Part shown: piece by piece, positions 62,553 to 64,000 of the stretch
Numbering within the stretch: position 1 is the first letter of the stretch
Layout: every line of letters starts with the position of its first letter
Assembly: GCF_001968815.1 (NCBI RefSeq)
Contig: NZ_MIEQ01000073.1
Span: 1 to 64,000, forward strand
Reading direction: 5' to 3'
Origin: Motiliproteus sp. MSK22-1
Lineage (GTDB): Bacteria > Pseudomonadota > Gammaproteobacteria > Pseudomonadales > Balneatricaceae
DNA length: 64,000 nucleotides
Made by a program: the position numbers and the translations under genes
The notes under the pieces: model-generated
The model's database searches: none
Told to the model about the DNA's origin: nothing
What the model saw: the letters and a program-made list of their open reading frames with translations, nothing else

Positions 62553-63518
62553 TCAGTCCTCTTCTAGGAACCTGGCATCTTCTTTCAAAGCGTCCAGCAA
62601 AAATTCCATATCGTCTGGTAAAGGCACTTCCCAACTGACCAGCTCTCCCGTTCCAGGATGCCATAGCTCAAGCTTTTTCGCATGCAACGCCTGACGCTTG
62701 AATCCCCTCAGGGTTTCCTGTAATTCCGGGGTAATTCCTTTCGGCTGGCGAAATCGACCTCCATAAAGTTGATCACCAACCAACGGATAATTGATGTGGC
62801 TCATATGCACACGAATCTGGTGGGTGCGCCCTGTCTCAAGCTTCAAGCGAATATGGGTATGACCTCTAAATTTCTTCAGGACTCGATAATGAGTTGTCGC
62901 TTCCTTACCTGTCGGATGGACTGACATTTTCTGACGATGCTTGGGATGCCGGTCCATCGGTTCACTGACAGTTCCACCACCGGTCATTACGCGATGCACC
63001 ACCGCTTCATACTCACGGCCCATGGAGCGCTCCTGTAGCTGCGAAACCAGCTCTGTCTGAGCTTCAATCGTTTTCGCCACAACCATCAGTCCAGTGGTAT
63101 CTTTATCAAGCCGGTGTACAATCCCGGCCCTGGGAACCATTGCTGCGCCAGGACAATGGTGCAATAAAGCATTCAGCAAAGTGCCACTTTGATGACCTGC
63201 CGCTGGATGAACCACCAAACCAGCAGGCTTGTTAATAACCAGAATATCGTTATCTTCATAAACAATATCCAACTCAATGGCTTCAGGCTCCCAGCGTTCC
63301 TCTACTTCAAGCTGAGCCCCGACTTCAATTGTCTCGCCACCCAGCAGCTTATCACGAGGCCGCAATTGCTTCCCATCAACAAGCAGCTCTCCTTTTTTTA
63401 TCCAACTCTGAAGGCGAGAACGGGAATATTCTGGAAACAATTTAGCCATTGCCTGATCCAGTCGATAACCTCCTAAATCAGCAGGAACCTCGACAGAAAG
63501 ATTGATCTCTTCGGACAT
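62553..63518 (-). CDS. rluD: 23S rRNA pseudouridine synthase D
   Basis: 321 residues (E. coli RluD 326). It makes pseudouridines 1911, 1915 and 1917 in helix 69 of 23S rRNA. An N-terminal S4 RNA-binding domain (about 15-75; LDQAMAKLFPEYSRSRLQSWIK) is followed by the catalytic domain with the aspartate in GIVHRLDKDTTGLMVVAK and LKLETGRTHQIRVHMSHI. RluD rather than RluC is supported by divergent bamD and following pgeF. ATG at 63518 has TGGGG six bases upstream. Confidence 0.95.
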   Translation of the reverse strand: MSEEINLSVEVPADLGGYRLDQAMAKLFPEYSRSRLQSWIKKGELLVDGKQLRPRDKLLGGETIEVGAQLEVEERWEPEAIELDIVYEDNDILVINKPAGLVVHPAAGHQSGTLLNALLHHCPGAAMVPRAGIVHRLDKDTTGLMVVAKTIEAQTELVSQLQERSMGREYEAVVHRVMTGGGTVSEPMDRHPKHRQKMSVHPTGKEATTHYRVLKKFRGHTHIRLKLETGRTHQIRVHMSHINYPLVGDQLYGGRFRQPKGITPELQETLRGFKRQALHAKKLELWHPGTGELVSWEVPLPDDMEFLLDALKEDARFLEED

Positions 63519-63566
63519 TAAATACCCCAGTTAAAAAAACAGTTCGAGAAACCACACTCAGAGGCA

Positions 63567-63586
63567 ACAGTAGTCTTTGGCGTATG
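63567..63586. repeat. stem-loop in the rluD-bamD gap
   Basis: CTTTGGC-GTAT-GCCAAAG, a seven-base perfect stem near 63567-63586 between divergent genes. No T run on either side, so it is not an obvious terminator. Confidence 0.4.
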
Positions 63587-63614
63587 CCAAAGCTCTGTGG
63601 TTAAATAGCCTTTT

Positions 63615-63669
63615 GGGAGCCTTGCGGGTTTCGCTCGTCGTAGGTAAGCACTCTACCTGACAAGCTCCT
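63615..63669. repeat. structured three-way element in the rluD-bamD gap
   Basis: The outer stem GGAGC/GCTCC (63616-63620 with 63664-63668) extends through TTG/CAA. It encloses two arms, CGGG-TTTCG-CTCG and AGGTA-AGCACTC-TACCT (63642-63646 with 63654-63658). The composition (GGGTTTCGCTCG, GTAGGT) resembles short dispersed intergenic repeats common in gammaproteobacteria. No second copy was noticed in this window. Confidence 0.45.
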
Positions 63670-63728
63670 AGTATAACCGAAACTCCCGCTGACATCAGGC
63701 AAATGCCTTAAAACTCGGGACAAACAGG

Positions 63729-64000
63729 ATGCAGTTTTCCATGCCCACCATCAAAGCTCTCTTCTTGATGCTTCTTATTAGCCTCATCAGTGCCTGCTCA
63801 CTGTTTGGCGTTGATGATGAAGATTTTGACATACCTGAATCCCAACTTTACGAAGAGGCCATAGCTGGCCTGAAAGAAAGCGAGTATCAAGTCGCCATCG
63901 AAAAGCTGGAACAACTGGAATCCCGCTATCCTTTCGGACGCTATTCAGAGCAGGCACAACTTGAATTAATATACGCCTATTACCGTATGTCACGGGCCGC
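63729..64000 (+). CDS. bamD: outer membrane assembly lipoprotein BamD, 5' part only
   Basis: First 90 codons; the gene continues past the right edge. BamD is an essential TPR lipoprotein of the BAM complex that inserts outer-membrane barrels. A lipoprotein signal ends at LISAC (cysteine about residue 22). The first TPR block is typical: [46 protein letters not shown] read in segments, with the strongly conserved RYPFG and LIYAYY. Divergent from rluD, as in most gammaproteobacteria. Start is ATG at 63729 or 63741; neither has a clean ribosome site. Confidence 0.92.
   Translation, partial: MQFSMPTIKALFLMLLISLISACSLFGVDDEDFDIPESQLYEEAIAGLKESEYQVAIEKLEQLESRYPFGRYSEQAQLELIYAYYRMSRA

Overview
The window looks like chromosome of a marine-type gammaproteobacterium. 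Support comes from moderate GC, the conserved order recX-alaS-lysC-csrA-tRNA-Ser-tRNA-Arg, a fadBA operon, ilvIH, ilvY, rluD-pgeF beside divergent bamD, and many c-di-GMP and chemotaxis genes. An Oceanospirillales-like lineage fits best; nothing finer can be supported. No phage, insertion sequence or CRISPR array was seen.

Left edge (1-420): tandem promoters and a boxA leader on the minus strand, pointing off the window, almost certainly the front of an rRNA operon. 497-9822, all minus: a lipid-oxidation block made of acyl-CoA dehydrogenase, SCP2 protein, acyl-CoA ligase, DUF2889 protein and enoyl-CoA hydratase, preceded by fadBA. 10179-19966, all minus: a cell-envelope cluster of DUF1302 barrel, DUF1329 protein, YCF48/BNR-repeat protein, RND/MMPL exporter, tandem Usp protein and AraC regulator, the last four overlapping. 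With the fad genes this suggests a lipid transport-plus-oxidation region.

20501-30302 is a signalling region: two tandem PilZ proteins, a degenerate receiver-TPR protein, a candidate FNR-controlled small RNA, a histone-deacetylase-like enzyme, thiI, a chemoreceptor and an EAL-CBS-GGDEF protein. 30411-35734 holds tRNAs, csrA, lysC, alaS and recX. recA is not next to recX, which has its own SOS-like site. 35947-43678 holds avtA, a protease-FHA pair, a radical SAM protein, riboswitch-controlled thiC and an unknown membrane protein.

43914-51399 concerns branched-chain amino acids and 2-oxo acids: ilvY, a TRAP transporter and ilvIH. Upstream of ilvIH is a previously unlisted 44-residue leader peptide rich in Val/Leu/Ile codons, with its own promoter, a pause hairpin, a possible antiterminator and a terminator, so transcription attenuation is likely. 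52209-56330 is a three-gene sensory operon (periplasmic binding protein, hybrid kinase with Hpt, diguanylate cyclase). 56519-64000 holds clpB with a heat-shock promoter, kbl-tdh for threonine breakdown, pgeF, rluD and the start of bamD.
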